NCBI RefSeq assembly: GCF_018760785.1
Contig: NZ_JAHHZO010000003.1
Coordinates: 124,001 to 188,000 of the forward strand
DNA from: Rhizobium sp. CSW-27
Lineage (GTDB): Bacteria > Pseudomonadota > Alphaproteobacteria > Rhizobiales > Rhizobiaceae
Reading direction: 5' to 3'
Length of the DNA: 64,000 nt
Positions 8,359 through 17,600 of the stretch are shown here, piece by piece. Position numbers and translations under genes: made by a program. Every line of letters begins with the position of its first letter. Within the stretch, counting starts at the first letter, position 1. The notes beneath the pieces were generated by a model, which saw only the letters and a list, made by a program, of their open reading frames with translations, had not been told where the DNA came from and searched no databases.

Positions 8359-9600
8359 TCACTTCTTGAAGGGGGCGTACCAGGTGGCAAGTCCGTCCGT
8401 CATGGACTTGCCGATTTCCTGCGGCGTCATCTGCCCGTTCAGCATCTTCGAGACACCGGCCTGGATCAGATTGGAGCCGGTCGGTTCGCCGTAACGGAAA
8501 TGTACGAGCGTCATGTAGGCAATCGAGTTCTTGTTCAACTCGGCGACCTTGGCCAAAAGCGGGCTTTCGAAGGTCACGCCCGGCACGGCGGAGACATTGT
8601 TCAGGTTGTTGGCAAAGGGCTGGGCAAAATCCTTGCTGGCCGCATAGTGGAGGAACTTCAGTGCCGCGGCCGGGTCCTTGGCCTTGGCATTGGCCGCAAA
8701 GCCGGAATCGTAGAACAGGCCGACCAGCTTGTCGTCATCGGCCTTCAGGCCCGGGGCGGCAAAGATGCCGAGCTTGAGCGCCGGGTTTTGCTTGGCAAAA
8801 TTGGCAAGTTCGAAGGAACCGCCGGCAAACATGGCCGCCATGCCGGAGGTGAAGAGCTGCTGCGCCGAGGCATAATCAAGCCCGACGAAGCCATCCGGGA
8901 AGTAGGCGGAAATTTCCTTCAGCTTCGTCATGGCCTCCACGAAGCGGGGATCGTTGAAATCCGTCTTGCCGGCCATCAGGTCGGCATAGAAGCCCTTGCC
9001 CATGATGGAGGAGGTCAACGCCGAGACGATCGTCTCGTTCTGCCAGGCGGTCGCCGTGCCATTGGCAAAGGGCATGATGCCGGCAGCCTTGAGTGTCTTG
9101 CAGGCGGCGATGAACTCATCCCAGCTCTTCGGCTCGGAAATGCCGTTCTTGTCGAAGATGTCCTTGTTGTAGACCACCAGCATGGTCTGGCTGGCGGCGG
9201 GCACCGCATAGAGCGTCTTGTTCGAACGCATGGTCTCCGAGGCGAGCGCCGCCTGCGAAAAGCCCTTGAGCGCCGGGATCTTGGTCTCGTCCAGCGCCAT
9301 CAGGTAACCGGCGCCGGCCAGGCTCTCGATGCCGCCATAGGTGCGCGTCATCATCAGGTCCGGTCCCTTGCCACCGGCAAGGGCCGTGGAGAGCACGGTG
9401 TTGTAGCTCGTGGCCTCGAAGGCCTCGAACTTGATGGTGATATCGGGGTTTGCCTTGGTGAAAGCGGCAAACAGTTTTTCGTATTCCGCCTTGTCCTCCT
9501 GGCGCCAGGTCCAGAAGGTCAGTTCGGTCGCAAAGCTTGCGGAGGCCGACAGAAGGGTTCCGACGGCAAGGGCTGCTCCCAGAAGTAAGCGTTTCATCAT
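8359..9600 (-). CDS. Sugar ABC transporter substrate-binding protein, family 1
   Basis: Periplasmic sugar receptor of 413 residues (SBP_bac_1 family). The signal peptide is MMKRLLLGAALAVGTLLSA up to SFA, followed by mature TELTFWTWRQEDKAEYEKLF. The next landmark is the GKGPDLMMTRTYGGIESLAGAGYLM block near residue 77, and VYNKDIFDKNGI near 143 is the typical hinge segment. A second ATG directly follows the first, so the start is uncertain by one codon. It lies between the ATPase gene and the two permeases on one strand. The ligand is unknown; location beside the cell-wall recycling genes makes GlcNAc, MurNAc or a disaccharide reasonable guesses. Confidence 0.92.
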   Translation of the reverse strand: MMKRLLLGAALAVGTLLSASASFATELTFWTWRQEDKAEYEKLFAAFTKANPDITIKFEAFEATSYNTVLSTALAGGKGPDLMMTRTYGGIESLAGAGYLMALDETKIPALKGFSQAALASETMRSNKTLYAVPAASQTMLVVYNKDIFDKNGISEPKSWDEFIAACKTLKAAGIMPFANGTATAWQNETIVSALTSSIMGKGFYADLMAGKTDFNDPRFVEAMTKLKEISAYFPDGFVGLDYASAQQLFTSGMAAMFAGGSFELANFAKQNPALKLGIFAAPGLKADDDKLVGLFYDSGFAANAKAKDPAAALKFLHYAASKDFAQPFANNLNNVSAVPGVTFESPLLAKVAELNKNSIAYMTLVHFRYGEPTGSNLIQAGVSKMLNGQMTPQEIGKSMTDGLATWYAPFKK

Positions 9601-9642
9601 GTTCCTCTCTCTTTTCGTTTGATGTCTTCAACGTCATGCCAG

Positions 9643-10716
9643 TCAGACACTCAGCCGCTCGGAAGTCCTGCGGCTGAAGTAATGCGCACGGCCGGGCAGC
9701 ACCTGCAGCCGGACGGCCGTGTCCGGGGCAAAATTCGCATCGGGCGCGCAGCGCACCCAAATGGGCGCCGCCTCGTCGCCCAGCCGCACATAGACGAATG
9801 CGCTGTCGCCCAGATATTCGGTATAGACCACCGTTCCGGCAAATCCCTCGCCCCCGGCATCCGGCATGACCGTCATGCCATCCGGCCGGACACCGAGCAG
9901 GATGTCCCGCTCATCGCCTTGCGGCAGGCGGTCCGGCGTGATGCTGCCGATACCGGGCGCGGTCAGAACATTGCCGTGCCGTTCCACCGGCAGCATGGCC
10001 ATGCGCGGCGAGCCGATGAAATTTGCGACAAAGACATTGGCCGGGGTCTCGTAGAGTTCACGCGGCGACCCGAACTGTTCGATGCGACCACCATTCATCA
10101 CCACGATGCGGTCCGCCAGCGTCATGGCCTCAACCTGGTCATGCGTCACATAGATGGTCGTGCCGCCAATCTCACGGTGCAGCCTGGCGATCTCCAGGCG
10201 CACGTCGGACCGAAGAGCTGCATCCAGATTGGACAGCGGCTCGTCCAGCAGCAGAAGCTGCGGCTTGCGCACCAGCGCACGGCCGATCGCAACGCGCTGG
10301 CGCTGCCCACCGGAAAGTTCGCGCGGGCGGCGCTGCATCAACTCCTGCAGCCGCAGCATGCGGGCCGCCTCCGCAATCCGCGCCTCCACCTCGGTCTTGT
10401 CCAGGCCCATCAACCGCGCGCCGAAGGCCATGTTCTCGTAGACGTTCATGTGCGGGTAAAGCGCGTAGGACTGAAAGACCATGGCGATGCCGCGGCGGGA
10501 CGGTGCCACCTCGTTCATCCGCTGGTCGTTCAGCAGAAATTCACCCTCGGTGATCGGATCGAGCCCGGCGATCAGCCGCAGCAGGGTGGACTTTCCGCAG
10601 CCCGACGGCCCCACGAACACGATCAGTTCGCGGTCCTTCACATCGAGATCGATGCCGTGCAGAACCTCGACCGCCTTGAACCGCTTCCTGATCCCACGCA
10701 ATGACAACCGTGCCAA
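9643..10716 (-). CDS. Sugar ABC transporter ATP-binding protein (MalK/UgpC type)
   Basis: Cytoplasmic ATPase subunit of 357 residues that energises the CUT1 importer. Walker A GPSGCGKSTLLRLIAG is near residues 36-51. The Q-loop region is MVFQSYALYPHMNVYENM, the signature LSGGQRQRVAIGRALV is near 134, Walker B LLLLDEPLSNLD is near 155 and the H-loop His is in VTHDQVEAM. From about residue 240 a regulatory OB/TOBE domain follows (ILLGVRPDGMTV). It is followed by the binding protein 42 bp downstream. MalK-type ATPases are often shared between several importers. Confidence 0.95.
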   Translation of the reverse strand: MARLSLRGIRKRFKAVEVLHGIDLDVKDRELIVFVGPSGCGKSTLLRLIAGLDPITEGEFLLNDQRMNEVAPSRRGIAMVFQSYALYPHMNVYENMAFGARLMGLDKTEVEARIAEAARMLRLQELMQRRPRELSGGQRQRVAIGRALVRKPQLLLLDEPLSNLDAALRSDVRLEIARLHREIGGTTIYVTHDQVEAMTLADRIVVMNGGRIEQFGSPRELYETPANVFVANFIGSPRMAMLPVERHGNVLTAPGIGSITPDRLPQGDERDILLGVRPDGMTVMPDAGGEGFAGTVVYTEYLGDSAFVYVRLGDEAAPIWVRCAPDANFAPDTAVRLQVLPGRAHYFSRRTSERLSV

Positions 10717-10734
10717 GGTAATGCAACTCCGTCT

Positions 10735-11391
10735 TCAGAAACATGCTGCGGCAGCAGGCTGCGCGCGATGAAGGATATGGTCGATGGCCCGCATGGTCTC
10801 GGGTCCGGAGACATGCAGGATGCTGTCTGCCCAGCCGATGGCCTTTGCCGCCTCGACGTTTTCGGGCGTATCGTCGATGAAGATGATCCCGGCGCCAGTC
10901 ACGCCCTCCTGCCGGGCAAGTTCCGCATAGATGTCCGGGTCCGGCTTCTCGAGGCCCATTTCATGCGACAGATAGCAGGCATCGAAGAAATCCGGCCCCA
11001 GGCACTGGTCCAGGATGTGCTGCCAGTGAAGCGCCTGGGTGTTGGAAAGGCAGACGACGCGACCGATCTGCCTCAAGCCCTGCACATAGGCGCTCATGTC
11101 CGCAAAGATGCCGGCCAGCAAGGCCGTTTCGGCCTGCCGCACCGTCTCGCCCGACACGCCATAGATCCCGGCCAGCCGTTCAACATAGGCCTCAGATGCA
11201 ATCCGGCCGAGACGGAACTGCCTGATGCTGTCGGCAAGGGCAGCGTCCTCGCGAAAGTTCGGGCAAGGAGATCCTTCGAGATGCGTAGCGTGCGCCGCAT
11301 GGTCCAGCCTGATCAGCACGCCGCCGACATCGAAGACGAACAGCCGGGGCGCCGACAAGGCATCTTCCGCACTGTACTCGCCACGATCCAT
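10735..11391 (-). CDS. HAD-superfamily phosphatase (YihX-like, subfamily IA)
   Basis: Predicted cytoplasmic phosphatase of 218 residues and first gene of the sugar-import operon. Motif I is FVFDVGGVLIRLD near residues 18-30, with the nucleophilic Asp and the GGV variant common in YihX-like proteins. Motif II is CLSNTQAL near 115, motif III the Lys in GLEKPDPDIY near 146, and motif IV FIDDTPENVEAAKAIGW near 171. The start is supported by GAGGGTGAGG just upstream. The ATPase gene follows after 18 bp. It may dephosphorylate a sugar phosphate; the substrate is unknown. Confidence 0.88.
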   Translation of the reverse strand: MDRGEYSAEDALSAPRLFVFDVGGVLIRLDHAAHATHLEGSPCPNFREDAALADSIRQFRLGRIASEAYVERLAGIYGVSGETVRQAETALLAGIFADMSAYVQGLRQIGRVVCLSNTQALHWQHILDQCLGPDFFDACYLSHEMGLEKPDPDIYAELARQEGVTGAGIIFIDDTPENVEAAKAIGWADSILHVSGPETMRAIDHILHRAQPAAAACF

Positions 11392-11464
11392 GCCTCACCC
11401 TCAAGCCGCGAGACGAAACCAGACCGGTCCGCTCTCCTCGAAGCAGAGATTGGCAAAACATTAA

Positions 11465-11479
11465 GGAATTATCAATTCC
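11465..11479. promoter_or_regulatory. Candidate RpiR/MurR-type operator before the HAD/sugar-ABC operon
   Basis: Perfect inverted repeat GGAATT-ATC-AATTCC, 73 bp upstream of the HAD start in an AT-rich stretch (11455-11515) that otherwise looks like a promoter. It matches the pattern of the murQ and regulator sites (GGAATW-N3-WATTCC). The remaining part of the 216-bp gap (11515-11607) shows only a weak GC hairpin around 11520-11540. Confidence 0.55.
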
Positions 11480-11607
11480 AAATTAAGCAAATTTTACGAA
11501 TAATATATTTTACACCTCGTCGACCGGCAGGGCGGGTCGAGGCGCGCATGGCGCAACGACATCGCCCTGCACCACACGGCGTCGAATGAGGCGCCTTCAC
11601 TTGCCGG

Positions 11608-12636
11608 TCACACCATCAGGCAAAGAATGGTGTGCAGCACCTGGGCGGCGATATGCGCGGTATTGGTGGTGGAATCATACTGGGGCGCCACCTCCACCAC
11701 ATCACCGCCGACGATATTGAGGCCCTGCAGGCCGCGCAGCAGCTGCAGAACCTCGCGCGGCTGCAGGCCGCCGACCTCCGGCGTGCCGGTGCCGGGTGCG
11801 AAACCGGGATCGACGCTGTCGATATCGAAGGAGATATAGGTCGGACCGTCGCCGACAATCTGGCGCGCCCTGGCGATGATGCCGGGCAGCGAGGCCTCGC
11901 CGATCTCCTCTGCATGTATCACGGTCATGCCGCTCTCATAGGAAAATTCCCAGAGATATTCCGCACCGCCGCGAATGCCGATCTGGATGGTCCGGCGCGG
12001 GTCGAGAACACCGTCGAGCACCGCCAGCCGGAAGGGGCCGCCATGCTGAAACTTCGCGCCCTCGTAGGGACCGGCCGTATCGCAATGGGCATCGATGTGG
12101 ATCATGCCGACCGGCTCACGCTCACCGACGGCCTTCAGGATCGAGGAACTGATCGAATGGTCGCCGCCGACGCTGAGCGGTCGCACCCCGGCCTTGACCA
12201 GCCGCTTGTAGAAGGCCTCGATATCCGCATGGCATTGGGCGAGATCGTAGCGGCTTTGCATCGGCACATCGCCGATATCGGCGATCCTTGCCCGCGACAG
12301 CGGCGCGCAGCGCAACACGTGATCATAGGGGCCGATGCGTTCCATCGTGCGCAGGGCGCGCGGCCCGAAGCGACTGCCATTGCGATTGGTCACGCCGAGA
12401 TCCATCGGCACGCCGATCAGCGCGATGTCGAGGCCGCCGAAATCCTCCAGTTCCTGGGCGTCCAGCCGGCAGGGGGCATCCAGCAGGGTCGGAATGCCGG
12501 CAAACGGCCATTTGCGCCGATCGCTGCCGGTGAACTGGGCCTGCGCCACCTCGCGAAAATGCGGGTCGAAAATATCCCCGCCGGAGGCGGCGGCATACTT
12601 CTTCCGAAGTGCTTCGAGATGGGCTTTGTCGGTCAC
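11608..12636 (-). CDS. Ureohydrolase (arginase/agmatinase family), guanidino substrate unknown
   Basis: Binuclear-metal hydrolase of 342 residues releasing urea from a guanidino compound. I chose a GTG start (VTDKAHLEALRKKYAAASGG) because GGAGAG lies 6 bp before it; no in-frame ATG has a site. All metal ligands are visible: His160 in GGDHS, Asp182, His184 and Asp186 in IDAHCD, Asp271 and Asp273 in SFDIDSVD. An N-terminal extension of about 70 residues precedes the core, longer than in Escherichia coli SpeB. It follows the allophanate hydrolase on the same strand after 208 bp. Candidates are agmatinase, guanidinobutyrase and the arginase-family guanidine hydrolase; sequence alone does not decide. 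Confidence 0.85.
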   Translation of the reverse strand: MTDKAHLEALRKKYAAASGGDIFDPHFREVAQAQFTGSDRRKWPFAGIPTLLDAPCRLDAQELEDFGGLDIALIGVPMDLGVTNRNGSRFGPRALRTMERIGPYDHVLRCAPLSRARIADIGDVPMQSRYDLAQCHADIEAFYKRLVKAGVRPLSVGGDHSISSSILKAVGEREPVGMIHIDAHCDTAGPYEGAKFQHGGPFRLAVLDGVLDPRRTIQIGIRGGAEYLWEFSYESGMTVIHAEEIGEASLPGIIARARQIVGDGPTYISFDIDSVDPGFAPGTGTPEVGGLQPREVLQLLRGLQGLNIVGGDVVEVAPQYDSTTNTAHIAAQVLHTILCLMV

Positions 12637-12763
12637 GGCGAACTCTCCAGTCTGATAAACGTGGCCACCATAGAGGCGGACCCGCGGCCATTGCCAGAGC
12701 AAATGCAGCGGCAGCGCTCCCGGCGGCAGCGTTCATCTCCGACCATAGATGAGATCAGCAGGC

Positions 12764-12789
12764 GCCGGCTAGCGTTCCCGCCAGCCGGC
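12764..12789. terminator. GC-rich hairpin between allophanate hydrolase and ureohydrolase genes
   Basis: Stem GCCGGCT/AGCCGGC, extended by GCG/CGC across one A-C mismatch, with TTCC loop. No T-tract follows on either strand, so it may only be a processing or partial termination element. It is the main feature of the 208-bp gap. Confidence 0.35.
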
Positions 12790-12844
12790 ATTGAATTTCC
12801 GGGGGGCCTGCGATGACCAGCACGGGGGAGGGCTGTCGGCGCCC

Positions 12845-14644
12845 TCAGCGCCGCGAGGCGATATAGGCGCGCCAGCCGCCGAGTTCGGTGATCTCCTGTG
12901 CCCCCTGCAGCGCGTAGGGTTCGCAGAGAAAGCCGGAAACCTGGGTGCCATCGTCCAGCGTCACCTTGCCGATGCCGAGCGGCGCCGGGATGTTCTGGAC
13001 GAAACGGCCGAAGGCGGCGGGCGTCACCTTCCACACCTCGACCTCCAGACCCTTGCCGACAAAGCCCGGCTCACGGATCAGGCCTGGCTTCGGCGGCGTG
13101 GTGTTGGGCAAAACGTAAAGCCGGTAGTCGCCCGCCGTGCGGCAGGTCTTCACCAATTTCCCGCCGGGACCCGTCAGCTCGTGGTTCAGCGGCATGCCGG
13201 TCAGATGCGCGCCGACAACCATGATCGTCACGAGACCCTCATCGGCTACCGCGACCGTCGATGCTTGAGGAAGCGTGGCGGACCTGTCCTTGCCCATGCC
13301 GGACTGGGCGGCGCGATGCATTGCGTCCGCAAACGGCGCGAGTGCATCGTCTGAAAAGGAGGGGCCGAAGAAGGTTACGCCGTTCGGCAGGCCATCGGAA
13401 CCGAAGCCGCCCGGCACCGCGATCGCCGCATAACCGAAGAGGTTGGCGAAGTTGGTGTAGCGCCCGAAATGGCTGTTCTTGACGATCGGATCGGAGAGCA
13501 TCGCCTCCACCGTATAGGTGGTCGGCGAGGTCGGCAGCATCAGCACGTCGAGCTTTTCCCACTCCGCGATTGCCTTCTGGCGCAGATGGCCGAGCCTGTA
13601 CTGGCCTTCGAAGGCGGCCACTGCATCATAGGCCTTGGCGCCTTCGATGATGGTGCGCACGGTCGGATCGAAATCATCGGCATTGGTGGCAATGAAGTCC
13701 TTGACCGCCGCCAGACGCTCGGCCACCCAAGGACCGTTGTAGAGCAGTTCCGCTGCCTGCCGGAAGGGTGCGTAGTCGAAGGGAACGATGGTGGCCCCGA
13801 GCGATTTGGCCCGTTCGATGGCGGCTTCATAGAGCGCTTCCACCTCGGTATTGCCGAAAAATTCGCGCTCGGCGCCATCCAGCACACCGATGCGCAGGCC
13901 CGATCCGGGCAGACTGGCTGGCACCGCCTTGCGGGAATAGGGATCGGCTGCGTCGTAGCCGTCCATGACCTTGCGGATCGCGACGCCATCACCGACGGTG
14001 GCTGCAAACACCGTCACCACATCAACGCTGCGGCAGGCGGGCACGACGCCGACATTCGGGACAAGTCCCGGCGTCGGCTTGATGCCGACGAGGTTGTTGA
14101 AGGCCGCCGGAACACGACCCGAACCGGCGGTATCGGTGCCCAGCGCGAAGCTTGCAAGGCCTGCACCGACGGCCACGGCGGAACCGGAGGAAGAACCGCC
14201 CGAGACATAATCCCTGTTGAACACGGACCGCGGCGCGCCATAGGGCGAGCGCGTGCCGTTCAGACCGGTCGCGAACTGGTCGAGGTTCGTCTTGCCGATG
14301 ACAATAGCGCCCGCCGCCTTCAGCCGCGCGACGACCGTTGCGTCCTTGTCCGGCTGATAGGCGAAGGCCGGGCAGGCGGCGGTGGTCGGCAGGCCTGCCA
14401 CATTGATGTTGTCCTTGACGGCGAAGGGCACGCCCCAGAGCGGCAGACTGTTCGGCTCCGGCGCGCGCTGCATCAACGCCTTTGCGGCCGACCGCAGATC
14501 CTCGTCGGGTGTCTCTGTGATGAATATCGCCGGATCGTGGGAGGCCTTGCGGCGCGCAATCACCTCTTCCACCAGATCGAGCGGGGTGAGGCCGGAGGCA
14601 TAGGCCGCCTTCAGCGCGGCAAGATCAAGCATGAGTGGCAGCAT
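12845..14644 (-). CDS. atzF: Allophanate hydrolase (AtzF/DUR1 amidase type)
   Basis: Amidase-signature enzyme of 599 residues that hydrolyses allophanate to ammonia and carbon dioxide (via N-carboxycarbamate), the last step of the carboxylase route. The Ser-cisSer-Lys triad is visible: Lys77 in PFAVKDNIN, Ser151 in SGGSSSGSA and Ser175 in DTAGSGRVPA. A C-terminal domain from about residue 465 (MVVGAHLTGMPLNHEL, then AGDYRLYVLP) matches the extra domain of full-length AtzF. The start codon follows the carboxylase stop directly (TGAATG), implying coupled translation. Together with the carboxylase and the two DUF1989 proteins it releases nitrogen from guanidine as ammonia. Confidence 0.94.
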   Translation of the reverse strand: MLPLMLDLAALKAAYASGLTPLDLVEEVIARRKASHDPAIFITETPDEDLRSAAKALMQRAPEPNSLPLWGVPFAVKDNINVAGLPTTAACPAFAYQPDKDATVVARLKAAGAIVIGKTNLDQFATGLNGTRSPYGAPRSVFNRDYVSGGSSSGSAVAVGAGLASFALGTDTAGSGRVPAAFNNLVGIKPTPGLVPNVGVVPACRSVDVVTVFAATVGDGVAIRKVMDGYDAADPYSRKAVPASLPGSGLRIGVLDGAEREFFGNTEVEALYEAAIERAKSLGATIVPFDYAPFRQAAELLYNGPWVAERLAAVKDFIATNADDFDPTVRTIIEGAKAYDAVAAFEGQYRLGHLRQKAIAEWEKLDVLMLPTSPTTYTVEAMLSDPIVKNSHFGRYTNFANLFGYAAIAVPGGFGSDGLPNGVTFFGPSFSDDALAPFADAMHRAAQSGMGKDRSATLPQASTVAVADEGLVTIMVVGAHLTGMPLNHELTGPGGKLVKTCRTAGDYRLYVLPNTTPPKPGLIREPGFVGKGLEVEVWKVTPAAFGRFVQNIPAPLGIGKVTLDDGTQVSGFLCEPYALQGAQEITELGGWRAYIASRR

Positions 14645-17600
14645 TCAAACATCCTCCAGAACGACCAGAACATCGCCGGCCTTGACATTGCGACCCGGCC
14701 CGGCCCTCACGTCCCGGACGCGGCCGGGCGCATGCGCCGTGACGGTGATTTCCATCTTCATCGATTCGATAATGGCCAGCGTTTCGCCAGCGTCCACGCG
14801 CTGACCGTGTTCGACCAGCAGTTTCCAGACATTGCCGGGCACCGCACTTTCCACGCCGAAACAACCTTCCGGAATATCCCCGCCGAGGCCGGGACCGGTG
14901 CCCTCATCCACCTGGAAACTGTCGAGACCCTGGTCTTTCCAGCGCTGTCTCTCGGCCTCGAAGGCGGCCTGCTGTCCTCGCTTGAAGGCGCCAATACTCT
15001 CTGCATTGCGGGCCATCTCCGCCTCGTAATCGGCATAGGAGAAGGTGCCGTCCTCGATGCGGATCGGATAACCGCCATGCGGGAAGGCAGCACGCGCCTC
15101 CATCAGTTCCTCATGGGAGACCGGGAAGAAACGGATCTGGTCGAAGAAATCGAGCAGCCACGGCTTGTCCTTGGTAAACACGGACGTCTGGTGCCAGGTG
15201 TTCCAGACTTGGATCGTGCGGCCGAAGAGCTGATACCCGCCCGGACCTTCCATGCCGTAGATGCACATGTAGGCGCCGCCGATACCGACGGCGTTTTCCG
15301 GGGTCCAGGTGCGGGCAGGATTGTATTTCGTCGTCACCAGCCGGTGGCGCGGATCGAGCGGGGTGGCCACAGGCGCGCCGAGATAGACATCCCCCAACCC
15401 CATGACAAGATAGGAGGCATCGAAGATCGTGTCCTTCACTGCCTGCTCATCCGCCAATCCATTGATGCGGCGGATGAACTCGATATTGGACGGGCACCAG
15501 GGCGCGTTGGGGCGCACAAGCTCCTGATATTTGCGCATGGCAAGCTCGGCTTGCGGATCGTTCCACGACAGCGGCAGCCACACGGTGCGGCTCGGCACCT
15601 TGACCTCGGAGACAGGCGGCAGGCTCTTTTCGATCTCGCCCAGCAGCCCCAGCAGCGTGGTGCGTGACAGCATCGAGCTGTCATAATGGATCTGCAGCGA
15701 GCGGATGCCGGGCGTCAGGTCGATCAGTCCCGTAAGCTTCGCCGCCTGAACCGCCTGCATCAAAAGATGCACGCGCATGCGAATGCCGATATCGAGCTGC
15801 ATCGGGCCGTATTCGACCAGCAGGTTGTCATCGCCCTGGCGACGGTAGACGACCGGGATGGGGCCAGTGTCGTTGGCGGCGAGGATAGGGGAGCCGAAGG
15901 ACGGTGGTTTCGCCACCACGGCAACCATTGACGTGACCGACGGAGCCTTACCCCCCTCTGTCCTGCCGGACATCTCCCCCTCAAGGGGGGAGATCGGGGA
16001 GGCTACCGTCTCGCCTACCTTTATGTTCGATACGGAGGAAAGCTTGTCTTCTGAAAACGCCGAGGATGCCTCTCTGCCAATCCCCCCCCTTGAGGGGGAG
16101 ATGTCCGGCAGGACAGAGTGGGGTACGGAGCGTGCCACACGTTCACTTGAGGGTGCCAAGGGCACTAAGCCCACTGCCAGCGCCTCATCCTCATTCCGAG
16201 CCACGGCATGAAACCGGATCTTATCCCCCGGCTTGAACTGGCCCATCTTCCACTGCTCATCGCGTGCGATGACGGCAGGGCAGACGAAGCCGCCGAGGCT
16301 TGGGCCGTCGGGGCCGAGGATGATCGGCATGTCGCCAGTGAAATCGATGGCACCGATCGCATAGGCATTGTCATGCAGGTTGGAAGGGTGCAGCCCCGCC
16401 TCGCCGCCATCGGTGCGCGCCCATTTCGGCGCAGGCCCGATCAGGCGCACACCGGTGCGGGCGGAGTTGAAATGCACCTCGTATTCGGTGGAGAACAGCG
16501 TTTCGATGTCGTCCGCCAGGAAGAAATCGGGCGCGCCATGCGGACCGTAGAGCACGCCGACCGCCCATTCGCACGAAAGCTCTGCCGGCTCCGTCGCCGG
16601 GAGGACATGCGTCGGGTTCTGTCGAGCCAGTCGCAGTACATGACCGGCCCGAAGCGTCCCGGTGGCGTTGCCGCCGAACTGGCCCAGTCCGAAGGTGGCG
16701 CGAGAACCCATCACGACGGGGGCATCGAAGCCGCCGGAGACTGCGAGATAGGCCCGCTGGCCGGCACCGGTGATGCTGCCGATGGCCAGCGTCTGGCCGG
16801 CTGCCACGGAAATGGCTTCGCCATTGGGCACCGGAACGCCGTCTAGCTTCATAGGCATCTCGGCACCGGCAAGCGCCACGACCGCATCGGAGAAGAATTT
16901 CAGCACCGGGCCGGAGACGGTCAGTTCCAGGGCCGCCGTATGATCGTGGTTGCCGACAAGCCGGTTGGCGTGGCGGAAGGAGCGTTCGTCCATCGGTCCC
17001 GAGGGCGGAACGCCGACATGCCAGAGACCGAGCCGGCCCGGCAGTTCCTGCAGACTGGATTGCGCGCCGGGGGCAATCACTTCCACCACATCCGGCACGA
17101 ACTCGAAATCCTTGAGCGCCGTGGTCGCCACATCGCCACTCTGGAAAAGATCGGAGGCGGCGATGGCCTTCAGGTAGTCGAGATTGGTCTCGATCCCACA
17201 AAGCGAGGTTTTTTCCAGCGCCGCCGAGAGCGCGGCGATGGCCGTGCCGCGATCCGCACCAGACACGATCACCTTGGCGAGCATCGGATCGTAGAAGGGC
17301 GTGACCTCCGTTCCCGTTTCCACCCAGCCATCGACGCGGACCTCCTCCGGAAACACCACTTCGGTGAGCAAACCGGCACTCGGGCGGAAGCCGGCATGCG
17401 GCATTTCGGCATAAACGCGGGCCTCGATCGCAGCCCCCTTCGGGACCAGGTTTTGCTTGCCCGTCAGCACATCTTCGCCGGCCGCCTGACGGATCATCCA
17501 TTCGACCAGATCGACAGCGAAGACGGCTTCCGTCACCGGATGTTCGACCTGCAGGCGGGTGTTGACCTCCAGAAAGTAGAACTCCTCGCGCTGGGGATCG

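Noticed and set aside
15949..16124. Transcription terminator, CRISPR repeat or IS end in the carboxylase gene
   Set aside because: The element is a two-arm inverted mosaic with an open reading frame through it, no spacers and no transposase; the RIME-like sequence explains it better.
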